Assembly (NCBI GenBank): GCA_032622095.1
Contig: CP136069.1
Location: forward strand, 746,001 to 810,000
Direction of reading: 5' to 3'
Origin: Siphonodentalium dalli
Lineage: Eukaryota > Mollusca > Scaphopoda > Gadilida > Siphonodentaliidae
DNA length: 64,000 nucleotides
Shown here: positions 13,444-28,707 of the stretch, piece by piece
Numbering within the stretch: the stretch's first letter is position 1
Layout: the number at the start of each line of letters is the position of its first letter
Made by a program: the position numbers and the translations under genes
Notes under the pieces: generated by a model
The model's input: only the letters and a program-made list of their open reading frames with translations
Told to the model about the DNA's origin: nothing
Database searches by the model: none

Positions 13444-14338
13444 TATAAGAAAAATTTGAATTTTACGAAATTTCACGTCTCACCATGATAAGTTGTTATT
13501 TCCATATTTTCTTATTTTCAAATGATGATGACCACATTTTGGACAGATTTAAATAAGAAACGCACGGATTCGCCTGTAGATAGTAAAGAAAGTGATAAAT
13601 CTGGTAATTTTGCATGGATGTCAGGTACCATTAGGGGGTCAGGGGGTCTAAAGCCCCCCCCCCCCTCCCCACAATTTTGAGGAGTGTTAGCCCCCCCCCC
13701 CATTGGGAAAATGTGTCATTTGACCCAATTAAGCTTTTCCGGCACCCAGTAGCCTTATCTGGGACGTATGCCCACCCCAAGTCGGGGGGGGGGTGATGGC
13801 ATCACCACTAGAGTTACTGTCGTGCAAAACTGTCATGGCAGCTTTGTTAAACAGACAGTATGCCCTGCCATCTGGTAAAATTTCATGCCTGAGGCTGTGT
13901 CTGATGTTGTATCATAATGTTTCGATATTTAAATTGACTTATGGTTGCTTTACATTGCTATTAAAATATTTTTTATTTTTATTTTCTGTTAATTTTGGTA
14001 AATATTTATTATAAATTGCCAAATTCTGCATGAAAAGGGTTTAAAATTGGACAATATAGCCCTCTCAAAATGTATATTAACATTTCCTCTTCAATTTAGT
14101 AATATTATGGTATATAAGGACATACTTCAGTTATACAAGATCCATTAGCTAGTAAAATTGAAAAAAAAAGCTAAATTTTTTGGCTTTATTTTGAGGATTG
14201 ACACTAATTTTCAGGATGCCTCATATTGGAAAAATAAACAACTACTGCTCAATATAATCCATTTTTGATTTCAGTAAGGTCTATATTTTGATAAAATACT
14301 ATAAGAAACGCTGTTATTCACACATATACATATATATA

Positions 14339-14796
14339 GGAATCAGGGAGCTAAATGTGTTCTAGAGTCGGGGAGCGAGTACACCGTGGAACCCTAAAGG
14401 TGAAGGTAACTGAAGAATGACCTTCACCTGATACATGCGACACGTTATTAAAGGATGACATCGCGTTTATTTGATTTGTACATAATATCTAAATAATTTA
14501 AACTGGTGAATGAATGGGGGAACGGATTTTTGTGAGCGGGAAATGTATTTAACTAGCTGTTGTAGATCTGGGTTTTTCCAGATCAAATTTGGCTGTGAGA
14601 TAGCCCTGTCGTACACTTGGGGATTTATTTTAAAAAGTAAACACATGACCTATGATTTTTCTTGCATTTTCGTGATCAACTGGTGTCAATCTAGCTGTGT
14701 AAACATCACTGGTATGGCCTGCAGGCTTCAATTCAGCGAATTTGGCCGAAACGTTAACACTGTCGCCTATGGGAAACCATTTAGTTCCGTGATTCC
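14339..14796 (+). mobile_element. MITE-like insert, copy 7
   Basis: 458 bp, second of four consecutive filled units. No private substitution noticed in the element. Confidence 0.8.
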
Positions 14797-15688
14797 TATA
14801 AGAAAAATTTGAATTTTACGAAATTTCACGTCTCACCATGATAAGTTGTTATTTCCATATTTTCTTATTTTCAAATGATGATGACCACATTTTGGACAGA
14901 TTTAAATAAGAAACGCATGGATTCGCCTGTAGATAGTAAAGAAAGTGATAAATCTGGTAATTTTGCATGGATGTCAGGTACCATTAGGGGGTCAGGGGGT
15001 CTAAAGCCCCCCCCCCTCCCCACAATTTTGAGGAGTGTTAGCCCCCCCCCCATTGGGAAAATGTGTCATTTGACCCAATTAAGCTTTTCCGGCACCCAGT
15101 AGCCTTATCTGGGACGTATGCCCACCCCAAGTCGGGGGGGGTGATGGCATCACCACTAGAGTTACTGTCGTGCAAAACTGTCATGGCAGCTTTGTTAAAC
15201 AGACAGTATGCCCTGCCATCTGGTAAAATTTCATGCCTGAGGCTGTGTCTGATGTTGTATCATAATGTTTCGATATTTAAATTGACTTATGGTTGCTTTA
15301 CATTGCTATTAAAATATTTTTTATTTTTATTTTCTGTTAATTTTGGTAAATATTTATTATAAATTGCCAAATTCTGCATGAAAAGGGTTTAAAATTGGAC
15401 AATATAGCCCTCTCAAAATGTATATTAACATTTCCTCTTCAATTTAGTAATATTATGGTATATAAGGACATACTTCAGTTATACAAGATCCATTAGCTAG
15501 TAAAATTGAAAAAAAAAGCTAAATTTTTTGGCTTTATTTTGAGGATTGACACTAATTTTCAGGATGCCTCATATTGGAAAAATAAACAACTACTGCTCAA
15601 TATAATCCATTTTTGATTTCAGTAAGGTCTATATTTTGATAAAATACTATAAGAAACGCTGTTATTCACACATATACATATATATATA

Positions 15689-16146
15689 GGAATCAGGGAG
15701 CTAAATGTGTTCTAGAGTCGGGGAGCGAGTACACCGTGGAACCCTAAAGGTGAAGGTAACTGAAGAATGACCTTCACCTGATACATGCGACACGTTATTA
15801 AAGGATGACATCGCGTTTATTTGATTTGTACATAATATCTAAATAATTTAAACTGGTGAATGAATGGGGGAACGGATTTTTGTGAGCGGGAAATGTATTT
15901 AACTAGCTGTTGTAGATCTGGGTTTTTCCAGATCAAATTTGGCTGTGAGATAGCCCTGTCGTACACTTGGGGATTTATTTTAAAAAGTAAACACATGACC
16001 TATGATTTTTCTTGCATTTTCGTGATCAACTGGTGTCAATCTAGCTGTGTAAACATCACTGGTATGGCCTGCAGGCTTCAATTCAGCGAATTTGGCCGAA
16101 ACGTTAACACTGTCGCCTATGGGAAACCATTTAGTTCCGTGATTCC
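15689..16146 (+). mobile_element. MITE-like insert, copy 8
   Basis: 458 bp. The TA run just before it is one dinucleotide longer than in other units, which shows slippage at the insertion site itself. Confidence 0.8.
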
Positions 16147-17047
16147 TATAAGAAAAATTTGAATTTTACGAAATTTCACGTCTCACCATGATAAGTTGTT
16201 ATTTCCATATTTTCTTATTTTCAAATGATGATGACCACATTTTGGACAGATTTAAATAAGAAACGCATGGATTCGCCTGTAGATAGTAAAGAAAGTGATA
16301 AATCTGGTAATTTTGCATGGATGTCAGGTACCATTAGGGGGTCAGGGGGTCTAAAGCTCCCCCCCCTCCCCACAATTTTGAGGAGTGTTAGCCCCCCCCC
16401 CCCCCCCATTGGGAAAATGTGTCATTTGACCCAATTAAGCTTTTCCGGCACCCAGTAGCCTTATCTGGGACGTATGCCCACCCCAAGTCGGGGGGGGGGG
16501 GGTGATGGCATCACCACTAGAGTTACTGTCGTGCAAAACTGTCATGGCAGCTTTGTTAAACAGACAGTATGCCCTGCCATCTGGTAAAATTTCATGCCTG
16601 AGGCTGTGTCTGATGTTGTATCATAATGTTTCGATATTTAAATTGACTTATGGTTGCTTTACATTGCTATTAAAATATTTTTTATTTTTATTTTCTGTTA
16701 ATTTTGGTAAATATTTATTATAAATTGCCAAATTCTGCATGAAAAGGGTTTAAAATTGGACAATATAGCCCTCTCAAAATGTATATTAACATTTCCTCTT
16801 CAATTTAGTAATATTATGGTATATAAGGACATACTTCAGTTATACAAGATCCATTAGCTAGTAAAATTGAAAAAAAAAGCTAAATTTTTTGGCTTTATTT
16901 TGAGGATTGACACTAATTTTCAGGATGCCTCATATTGGAAAAATAAACAACTACTGCTCAATATAATCCATTTTTGATTTCAGTAAGGTCTATATTTTGA
17001 TAAAATACTATAAGAAACGCTGTTATTCACACATATACATATATATA

Positions 17048-17505
17048 GGAATCAGGGAGCTAAATGTGTTCTAGAGTCGGGGAGCGAGTACACCGTGGAA
17101 CCCTAAAGGTGAAGGTAACTGAAGAATGACCTTCACCTGATACATGCGACACGTTATTAAAGGATGACATCGCGTTTATTTGATTTGTACATAATATCTA
17201 AATAATTTAAACTGGTGAATGAATGGGGGAACGGATTTTTGTGAGCGGGAAATGTATTTAACTAGCTGTTGTAGATCTGGGTTTTTCCAGATCAAATTTG
17301 GCTGTGAGATAGCCCTGTCGTACACTTGGGGATTTATTTTAAAAAGTAAACACATGACCTATGATTTTTCTTGCATTTTCGTGATCAACTGGTGTCAATC
17401 TAGCTGTGTAAACATCACTGGTATGGCCTGCAGGCTTCAATTCAGCGAATTTGGCCGAAACGTTAACACTGTCGCCTATGGGAAACCATTTAGTTCCGTG
17501 ATTCC
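17048..17505 (+). mobile_element. MITE-like insert, copy 9
   Basis: 458 bp, last of four consecutive filled units. No private change noticed. Confidence 0.8.
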
Positions 17506-19286
17506 TATAAGAAAAATTTGAATTTTACGAAATTTCACGTCTCACCATGATAAGTTGTTATTTCCATATTTTCTTATTTTCAAATGATGATGACCACATT
17601 TTGGACAGATTTAAATAAGAAACGCATGGATTCGCCTGTAGATAGTAAAGAAAGTGATAAATCTGGTAATTTTGCATGGATGTCAGGTACCATTAGGGGG
17701 TCAGGGGGTCTAAAGCCCCCCCTCCCCACAATTTTGAGGAGTGTTAGCCCCCCCCCCCCCCCATTGGGAAAATGTGTCATTTGACCCAATTAAGCTTTTC
17801 CGGCACCCAGTAGCCTTATCTGGGACGTATGCCCACCCCAAGTCGGGGGGGGGGGGTGATGGCATCACCACTAGAGTTACTGTCGTGCAAAACTGTCATG
17901 GCAGCTTTGTTAAACAGACAGTATGCCCTGCCATCTGGTAAAATTTCATGCCTGAGGCTGTGTCTGATGTTGTATCATAATGTTTCGATATTTAAATTGA
18001 CTTATGGTTGCTTTACATTGCTATTAAAATATTTTTTATTTTTATTTTCTGTTAATTTTGGTAAATATTTATTATAAATTGCCAAATTCTGCATGAAAAG
18101 GGTTTAAAATTGGACAATATAGCCCTCTCAAAATGTATATTAACATTTCCTCTTCAATTTAGTAATATTATGGTATATAAGGACATACTTCAGTTATACA
18201 AGATCCATTAGCTAGTAAAATTGAAAAAAAAAGCTAAATTTTTTGGCTTTATTTTGAGGATTGACACTAATTTTCAGGATGCCTCATATTGGAAAAATAA
18301 ACAACTACTGCTCAATATAATCCATTTTTGATTTCAGTAAGGTCTATATTTTGATAAAATACTATAAGAAACGCTGTTATTCACACATATACATATATAT
18401 AAGAAAAATTTGAATTTTACGAAATTTCACGTCTCACCATGATAAGTTGTTATTTCCATATTTTCTTATTTTCAAATGATGATGACCACATTTTGGACAG
18501 ATTTAAATAAGAAACGCATGGATTCGCCTGTAGATAGTAAAGAAAGTGATAAATCTGGTAATTTTGCATGGATGTCAGGTACCATTAGGGGGTCAGGGGG
18601 TCTAAAGCCCCCCCTCCCCACAATTTTGAGGAGTGTTAGCCCCCCCCCATTGGGAAAATGTGTCATTTGACCCAATTAAGCTTTTCCGGCACCCAGTAGC
18701 CTTATCTGGGACGTATGCCCACCCCAAGTCGGGGGGGGGGGTGATGGCATCACCACTAGAGTTACTGTCGTGCAAAACTGTCATGGCAGCTTTGTTAAAC
18801 AGACAGTATGCCCTGCCATCTGGTAAAATTTCATGCCTGAGGCTGTGTCTGATGTTGTATCATAATGTTTCGATATTTAAATTGACTTATGGTTGCTTTA
18901 CATTGCTATTAAAATATTTTTTATTTTTATTTTCTGTTAATTTTGGTAAATATTTATTATAAATTGCCAAATTCTGCATGAAAAGGGTTTAAAATTGGAC
19001 AATATAGCCCTCTCAAAATGTATATTAACATTTCCTCTTCAATTTAGTAATATTATGGTATATAAGGACATACTTCAGTTATACAAGATCCATTAGCTAG
19101 TAAAATTGAAAAAAAAAGCTAAATTTTTTGGCTTTATTTTGAGGATTGACACTAATTTTCAGGATGCCTCATATTGGAAAAATAAACAACTACTGCTCAA
19201 TATAATCCATTTTTGATTTCAGTAAGGTCTATATTTTGATAAAATACTATAAGAAACGCTGTTATTCACACATATACATATATATA

Positions 19287-19744
19287 GGAATCAGGGAGCT
19301 AAATGTGTTCTAGAGTCGGGGAGCGAGTACACCGTGGAACCCTAAAGGTGAAGGTAACTGAAGAATGACCTTCACCTGATACATGCGACACGTTATTAAA
19401 GGATCACATCGCGTTTATTTGATTTGTACATAATATCTAAATAATTTAAACTGGTGAATGAATGGGGGAACGGATTTTTGTGAGCGGGAAATGTATTTAA
19501 CTAGCTGTTGTAGATCTGGGTTTTTCCAGATCAAATTTGGCTGTGAGATAGCCCTGTCGTACACTTGGGGATTTATTTTAAAAAGTAAACACATGACCTA
19601 TGATTTTTCTTGCATTTTCGTGATCAACTGGTGTCAATCTAGCTGTGTAAACATCACTGGTATGGCCTGCAGGCTTCAATTCAGCGAATTTGGCCGAAAC
19701 GTTAACACTGTCGCCTATGGGAAACCATTTAGTTCCGTGATTCC
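19287..19744 (+). mobile_element. MITE-like insert, copy 10
   Basis: 458 bp with a private G to C near 19405 (GGATCACATC). The body behind it has a private C to A near 20045. Confidence 0.8.
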
Positions 19745-21524
19745 TATAAGAAAAATTTGAATTTTACGAAATTTCACGTCTCACCATGATAAGTTGTTAT
19801 TTCCATATTTTCTTATTTTCAAATGATGATGACCACATTTTGGACAGATTTAAATAAGAAACGCATGGATTCGCCTGTAGATAGTAAAGAAAGTGATAAA
19901 TCTGGTAATTTTGCATGGATGTCAGGTACCATTAGGGGGTCAGGGGGTCTAAAGCCCCCCCTCCCCACAATTTTGAGGAGTGTTAGCCCCCCCCCCCCCC
20001 ATTGGGAAAATGTGTCATTTGACCCAATTAAGCTTTTCCGGCACACAGTAGCCTTATCTGGGACGTATGCCCACCCCAAGTCGGGGGGGGGGGTGATGGC
20101 ATCACCACTAGAGTTACTGTCGTGCAAAACTGTCATGGCAGCTTTGTTAAACAGACAGTATGCCCTGCCATCTGGTAAAATTTCATGCCTGAGGCTGTGT
20201 CTGATGTTGTATCATAATGTTTCGATATTTAAATTGACTTATGGTTGCTTTACATTGCTATTAAAATATTTTTTATTTTTATTTTCTGTTAATTTTGGTA
20301 AATATTTATTATAAATTGCCAAATTCTGCATGAAAAGGGTTTAAAATTGGACAATATAGCCCTCTCAAAATGTATATTAACATTTCCTCTTCAATTTAGT
20401 AATATTATGGTATATAAGGACATACTTCAGTTATACAAGATCCATTAGCTAGTAAAATTGAAAAAAAAAGCTAAATTTTTTGGCTTTATTTTGAGGATTG
20501 ACACTAATTTTCAGGATGCCTCATATTGGAAAAATAAACAACTACTGCTCAATATAATCCATTTTTGATTTCAGTAAGGTCTATATTTTGATAAAATACT
20601 ATAAGAAACGCTGTTATTCACACATATACATATATATAAGAAAAATTTGAATTTTACGAAATTTCACGTCTCACCATGATAAGTTGTTATTTCCATATTT
20701 TCTTATTTTCAAATGATGATGACCACATTTTGGACAGATTTAAATAAGAAACGCATGGATTCGCCTGTAGATAGTAAAGAAAGTGATAAATCTGGTAATT
20801 TTGCATGGATGTCAGGTACCATTAGGGGGTCAGGGGGTCTAAAGCCCCCCCTCCCCACAATTTTGAGGAGTGTTAGCCCCCCCCCCATTGGGAAAATGTG
20901 TCATTTGACCCAATTAAGCTTTTCCGGCACCCAGTAGCCTTATCTGGGACGTATGCCCACCCCAAGTCGGGGGGGGGGGTGATGGCATCACCACTAGAGT
21001 TACTGTCGTGCAAAACTGTCATGGCAGCTTTGTTAAACAGACAGTATGCCCTGCCATCTGGTAAAATTTCATGCCTGAGGCTGTGTCTGATGTTGTATCA
21101 TAATGTTTCGATATTTAAATTGACTTATGGTTGCTTTACATTGCTATTAAAATATTTTTTATTTTTATTTTCTGTTAATTTTGGTAAATATTTATTATAA
21201 ATTGCCAAATTCTGCATGAAAAGGGTTTAAAATTGGACAATATAGCCCTCTCAAAATGTATATTAACATTTCCTCTTCAATTTAGTAATATTATGGTATA
21301 TAAGGACATACTTCAGTTATACAAGATCCATTAGCTAGTAAAATTGAAAAAAAAAGCTAAATTTTTTGGCTTTATTTTGAGGATTGACACTAATTTTCAG
21401 GATGCCTCATATTGGAAAAATAAACAACTACTGCTCAATATAATCCATTTTTGATTTCAGTAAGGTCTATATTTTGATAAAATACTATAAGAAACGCTGT
21501 TATTCACACATATACATATATATA

Positions 21525-21982
21525 GGAATCAGGGAGCTAAATGTGTTCTAGAGTCGGGGAGCGAGTACACCGTGGAACCCTAAAGGTGAAGGTAACTGAA
21601 GAATGACCTTCACCTGATACATGCGACACGTTATTAAAGGATGACATCGCGTTTATTTGATTTGTACATAATATCTAAATAATTTAAACTGGTGAATGAA
21701 TGGGGGAACGGATTTTTGTGAGCGGGAAATGTATTTAACTAGCTGTTGTAGATCTGGGTTTTTCCAGATCAAATTTGGCTGTGAGATAGCCCTGTCGTAC
21801 ACTTGGGGATTTATTTTAAAAAGTAAACACATGACCTATGATTTTTCTTGCATTTTCGTGATCAACTGGTGTCAATCTAGCTGTGTAAACATCACTGGTA
21901 TGGCCTGCAGGCTTCAATTCAGCGAATTTGGCCGAAACGTTAACACTGTCGCCTATGGGAAACCATTTAGTTCCGTGATTCC
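21525..21982 (+). mobile_element. MITE-like insert, copy 11
   Basis: 458 bp. The body that follows has one of the longest C tracts in the array (about 19 C, 22225-22243) but a short G tract of 9, so the two tracts do not change together. Confidence 0.8.
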
Positions 21983-24658
21983 TATAAGAAAAATTTGAAT
22001 TTTACGAAATTTCACGTCTCACCATGATAAGTTGTTATTTCCATATTTTCTTATTTTCAAATGATGATGACCACATTTTGGACAGATTTAAATAAGAAAC
22101 GCATGGATTCGCCTGTAGATAGTAAAGAAAGTGATAAATCTGGTAATTTTGCATGGATGTCAGGTACCATTAGGGGGTCAGGGGGTCTAAAGCCCCCCCT
22201 CCCCACAATTTTGAGGAGTGTTAGCCCCCCCCCCCCCCCCCCCATTGGGAAAATGTGTCATTTGACCCAATTAAGCTTTTCCGGCACCCAGTAGCCTTAT
22301 CTGGGACGTATGCCCACCCCAAGTCGGGGGGGGGTGATGGCATCACCACTAGAGTTACTGTCGTGCAAAACTGTCATGGCAGCTTTGTTAAACAGACAGT
22401 ATGCCCTGCCATCTGGTAAAATTTCATGCCTGAGGCTGTGTCTGATGTTGTATCATAATGTTTCGATATTTAAATTGACTTATGGTTGCTTTACATTGCT
22501 ATTAAAATATTTTTTATTTTTATTTTCTGTTAATTTTGGTAAATATTTATTATAAATTGCCAAATTCTGCATGAAAAGGGTTTAAAATTGGACAATATAG
22601 CCCTCTCAAAATGTATATTAACATTTCCTCTTCAATTTAGTAATATTATGGTATATAAGGACATACTTCAGTTATACAAGATCCATTAGCTAGTAAAATT
22701 GAAAAAAAAAGCTAAATTTTTTGGCTTTATTTTGAGGATTGACACTAATTTTCAGGATGCCTCATATTGGAAAAATAAACAACTACTGCTCAGTATAATC
22801 CATTTTTGATTTCAGTAAGGTCTATATTTTGATAAAATACTATAAGAAACGCTGTTATTCACACATATACATATATATAAGAAAAATTTGAATTTTACGA
22901 AATTTCACGTCTCACCATGATAAGTTGTTATTTCCATATTTTCTTATTTTCAAATGATGATGACCACATTTTGGACAGATTTAAATAAGAAACGCATGGA
23001 TTCGCCTGTAGATAGTAAAGAAAGTGATAAATCTGGTAATTTTGCATGGATGTCAGGTACCATTAGGGGGTCAGGGGGTCTAAAGCCCCCCCTCCCCACA
23101 ATTTTGAGGAGTGTTAGCCCCCCCCCCCATTGGGAAAATGTGTCATTTGACCCAATTAAGCTTTTCCGGCACCCAGTAGCCTTATCTGGGACGTATGCCC
23201 ACCCCAAGTCGGGGGGGGGGGGTGATGGCATCACCACTAGAGTTACTGTCGTGCAAAACTGTCATGGCAGCTTTGTTAAACAGACAGTATGCCCTGCCAT
23301 CTGGTAAAATTTCATGCCTGAGGCTGTGTCTGATGTTGTATCATAATGTTTCGATATTTAAATTGACTTATGGTTGCTTTACATTGCTATTAAAATATTT
23401 TTTATTTTTATTTTCTGTTAATTTTGGTAAATATTTATTATAAATTGCCAAATTCTGCATGAAAAGGGTTTAAAATTGGACAATATAGCCCTCTCAAAAT
23501 GTATATTAACATTTCCTCTTCAATTTAGTAATATTATGGTATATAAGGACATACTTCAGTTATACAAGATCCATTAGCTAGTAAAATTGAAAAAAAAAGC
23601 TAAATTTTTTGGCTTTATTTTGAGGATTGACACTAATTTTCAGGATGCCTCATATTGGAAAAATAAACAACTACTGCTCAATATAATCCATTTTTGATTT
23701 CAGTAAGGTCTATATTTTGATAAAATACTATAAGAAACGCTGTTATTCACACATATACATATATATAAGAAAAATTTGAATTTTACGAAATTTCACGTCT
23801 CACCATGATAAGTTGTTATTTCCATATTTTCTTATTTTCAAATGATGATGACCACATTTTGGACAGATTTAAATAAGAAACGCATGGATTCGCCTGTAGA
23901 TAGTAAAGAAAGTGATAAATCTGGTAATTTTGCATGGATGTCAGGTACCATTAGGGGGTCAGGGGGTCTAAAGCCCCCCCTCCCCACAATTTTGAGGAGT
24001 GTTAGCCCCCCCCCGTCCCATTGGGAAAATGTGTCATTTGACCCAATTAAGCTTTTCCGGCACCCAGTAGCCTTATCTGGGACGTATGCCCACCCCAAGT
24101 CGGGGGGGGGGGGGTGATTGCATCACCACTAGAGTTACTGTCGTGCAAAACTGTCATGGCAGCTTTGTTAAACAGACAGTATGCCCTGCCATCTGGTAAA
24201 ATTTCATGCCTGAGGCTGTGTCTGATGTTGTATCATAATGTTTCGATATTTAAATTGACTTATGGTTGCTTTACATTGCTATTAAAATATTTTTTATTTT
24301 TATTTTCTGTTAATTTTGGTAAATATTTATTATAAATTGCCAAATTCTGCATGAAAAGGGTTTAAAATTGGACAATATAGCCCTCTCAAAATGTATATTA
24401 ACATTTCCTCTTCAATTTAGTAATATTATGGTATATAAGGACATACTTCAGTTATACAAGATCCATTAGCTAGTAAAATTGAAAAAAAAAGCTAAATTTT
24501 TTGGCTTTATTTTGAGGATTGACACTAATTTTCAGGATGCCTCATATTGAAAAATAAACAACTACTGCTCAATATAATCCATTTTTGATTTCAGTAAGGT
24601 CTATATTTTGATAAAATACTATAAGAAACGCTGTTATTCACACATATACATATATATA

Positions 24659-25116
24659 GGAATCAGGGAGCTAAATGTGTTCTAGAGTCGGGGAGCGAGT
24701 ACACCGTGGAACCCTAAAGGTGAAGGTAACTGAAGAATGACCTTCACCTGATACATGCGACACGTTATTAAAGGATGACATCGCGTTTATTTGATTTGTA
24801 CATAATATCTAAATAATTTAAACTGGTGAATGAATGGGGGAACGGATTTTTGTGAGCGGGAAATGTATTTAACTAGCTGTTGTAGATCTGGGTTTTTCCA
24901 GATCAAATTTGGCTGTGAGATAGCCCTGTCGTACACTTGGGGATTTATTTTAAAAAGTAAACACATGACCTATGATTTTTCTTGCATTTTCGTGATCAAC
25001 TGGTGTCAATCTAGCTGTGTAAACATCACTGGTATGGCCTGCAGGCTTCAATTCAGCGAATTTGGCCGAAACGTTAACACTGTCGCCTATGGGAAACCAT
25101 TTAGTTCCGTGATTCC
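24659..25116 (+). mobile_element. MITE-like insert, copy 12
   Basis: 458 bp, no private change noticed. The empty unit just before it lacks one G in CATATTGAAAAATA (near 24549). Confidence 0.8.
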
Positions 25117-26898
25117 TATAAGAAAAATTTGAATTTTACGAAATTTCACGTCTCACCATGATAAGTTGTTATTTCCATATTTTCTTATTTTCAAATGATG
25201 ATGACCACATTTTGGACAGATTTAAATAAGAAACGCATGGATTCGCCTGTAGATAGTAAAGAAAGTGATAAATCTGGTAATTTTGCATGGATGTCAGGTA
25301 CCATTAGGGGGTCAGGGGGTCTAAAGCCCCCCCCTCCCCACAATTTTGAGGAGTGTTAGCCCCCCCCCCCCATTGGGAAAATGTGTCATTTGACCCAATT
25401 AAGCTTTTCCGGCACCCAGTAGCCTTATCTGGGACGTATGCCCACCCCAAGTCGGGGGGGGGGGGGGTGATGGCATCACCACTAGAGTTACTGTCGTGCA
25501 AAACTGTCATGGCAGCTTTGTTAAACAGACAGTATGCCCTGCCATCTGGTAAAATTTCATGCCTGAGGCTGTGTCTGATGTTGTATCATAATGTTTCGAT
25601 ATTTAAATTGACTTATGGTTGCTTTACATTGCTATTAAAATATTTTTTATTTTTATTTTCTGTTAATTTTGGTAAATATTTATTATAAATTGCCAAATTC
25701 TGCATGAAAAGGGTTTAAAATTGGACAATATAGCCCTCTCAAAATGTATATTAACATTTCCTCTTCAATTTAGTAATATTATGGTATATAAGGACATACT
25801 TCAGTTATACAAGATCCATTAGCTAGTAAAATTGAAAAAAAAAGCTAAATTTTTTGGCTTTATTTTGAGGATTGACACTAATTTTCAGGATGCCTCATAT
25901 TGGAAAAATAAACAACTACTGCTCAATATAATCCATTTTTGATTTCAGTAAGGTCTATATTTTGATAAAATACTATAAGAAACGCTGTTATTCACACATA
26001 TACATATATATAAGAAAAATTTGAATTTTACGAAATTTCACGTCTCACCATGATAAGTTGTTATTTCCATATTTTCTTATTTTCAAATGATGATGACCAC
26101 ATTTTGGACAGATTTAAATAAGAAACGCATGGATTCGCCTGTAGATAGTAAAGAAAGTGATAAATCTGGTAATTTTGCATGGATGTCAGGTACCATTAGG
26201 GGGTCAGGGGGTCTAAAGCCCCCCCTCCCCACAATTTTGAGGAGTGTTAGCCCCCCCCCCCATTGGGAAAATGTGTCATTTGACCCAATTAAGCTTTTCC
26301 GGCACCCAGTAGCCTTATCTGGGACGTATGCCCACCCCAAGTCGGGGGGGGGGTGATGGCATCACCACTAGAGTTACTGTCGTGCAAAACTGTCATGGCA
26401 GCTTTGTTAAACAGACAGTATGCCCTGCCATCTGGTAAAATTTCATGCCTGAGGCTGTGTCTGATGTTGTATCATAATGTTTCGATATTTAAATTGACTT
26501 ATGGTTGCTTTACATTGCTATTAAAATATTTTTTATTTTTATTTTCTGTTAATTTTGGTAAATATTTATTATAAATTGCCAAATTCTGCATGAAAAGGGT
26601 TTAAAATTGGACAATATAGCCCTCTCAAAATGTATATTAACATTTCCTCTTCAATTTAGTAATATTATGGTATATAAGGACATACTTCAGTTATACAAGA
26701 TCCATTAGCTAGTAAAATTGAAAAAAAAAGCTAAATTTTTTGGCTTTATTTTGAGGATTGACACTAATTTTCAGGATGCCTCATATTGGAAAAATAAACA
26801 ACTACTGCTCAATATAATCCATTTTTGATTTCAGTAAGGTCTATATTTTGATAAAATACTATAAGAAACGCTGTTATTCACACATATACATATATATA

Positions 26899-27356
26899 GG
26901 AATCAGGGAGCTAAATGTGTTCTAGAGTCGGGGAGCGAGTACACCGTGGAACCCTAAAGGTGAAGGTAACTGAAGAATGACCTTCACCTGATACATGCGA
27001 CACGTTATTAAAGGATGACATCGCGTTTATTTGATTTGTACATAATATCTAATTAATTTAAACTGGTGAATGAATGGGGGAACGGATTTTTGTGAGCGGG
27101 AAATGTATTTAACTAGCTGTTGTAGATCTGGGTTTTTCCAGATCAAATTTGGCTGTGAGATAGCCCTGTCGTACACTTGGGGATTTATTTTAAAAAGTAA
27201 ACACATGACCTATGATTTTTCTTGCATTTTCGTGATCAACTGGTGTCAATCTAGCTGTGTAAACATCACTGGTATGGCCTGCAGGCTTCAATTCAGCGAA
27301 TTTGGCCGAAACGTTAACACTGTCGCCTATGGGAAACCATTTAGTTCCGTGATTCC
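26899..27356 (+). mobile_element. MITE-like insert, copy 13
   Basis: 458 bp with a private A to T near 27053 (AATTAATTTA). The following body has a private T to G near 27882. Confidence 0.8.
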
Positions 27357-28249
27357 TATAAGAAAAATTTGAATTTTACGAAATTTCACGTCTCACCATG
27401 ATAAGTTGTTATTTCCATATTTTCTTATTTTCAAATGATGATGACCACATTTTGGACAGATTTAAATAAGAAACGCATGGATTCGCCTGTAGATAGTAAA
27501 GAAAGTGATAAATCTGGTAATTTTGCATGGATGTCAGGTACCATTAGGGGGTCAGGGGGTCTAAAGCCCCCCCCTCCCCACAATTTTGAGGAGTGTTAGC
27601 CCCCCCCCCCCCATTGGGAAAATGTGTCATTTGACCCAATTAAGCTTTTCCGGCACCCAGTAGCCTTATCTGGGACGTATGCCCACCCCAAGTCGGGGGG
27701 GGGGGTGATGGCATCACCACTAGAGTTACTGTCGTGCAAAACTGTCATGGCAGCTTTGTTAAACAGACAGTATGCCCTGCCATCTGGTAAAATTTCATGC
27801 CTGAGGCTGTGTCTGATGTTGTATCATAATGTTTCGATATTTAAATTGACTTATGGTTGCTTTACATTGCTATTAAAATATGTTTTATTTTTATTTTCTG
27901 TTAATTTTGGTAAATATTTATTATAAATTGCCAAATTCTGCATGAAAAGGGTTTAAAATTGGACAATATAGCCCTCTCAAAATGTATATTAACATTTCCT
28001 CTTCAATTTAGTAATATTATGGTATATAAGGACATACTTCAGTTATACAAGATCCATTAGCTAGTAAAATTGAAAAAAAAGCTAAATTTTTTGGCTTTAT
28101 TTTGAGGATTGACACTAATTTTCAGGATGCCTCATATTGGAAAAATAAACAACTACTGCTCAATATAATCCATTTTTGATTTCAGTAAGGTCTATATTTT
28201 GATAAAATACTATAAGAAACGCTGTTATTCACACATATACATATATATA

Positions 28250-28707
28250 GGAATCAGGGAGCTAAATGTGTTCTAGAGTCGGGGAGCGAGTACACCGTGG
28301 AACCCTAAAGGTGAAGGTAACTGAAGAATGACCTTCACCTGATACATGCGACACGTTATTAAAGGATGACATCGCGTTTATTTGATTTGTACATAATATC
28401 TAAATAATTTAAACTGGTGAATGAATGGGGGAACGGATTTTTGTGAGCGGGAAATGTATTTAACTAGCTGTTGTAGATCTGGGTTTTTCCAGATCAAATT
28501 TGGCTGTGAGATAGCCCTGTCGTACACTTGGGGATTTATTTTAAAAAGTAAACACATGACCTATGATTTTTCTTGCATTTTCGTGATCAACTGGTGTCAA
28601 TCTAGCTGTGTAAACATCACTGGTATGGCCTGCAGGCTTCAATTCAGCGAATTTGGCCGAAACGTTAACACTGTCGCCTATGGGAAACCATTTAGTTCCG
28701 TGATTCC
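28250..28707 (+). mobile_element. MITE-like insert, copy 14
   Basis: 458 bp. The body behind it has private changes near 28750 and in the G-rich motif near 28904, plus an A to T at 29442 that is shared with the body ending at 11211. Confidence 0.8.
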
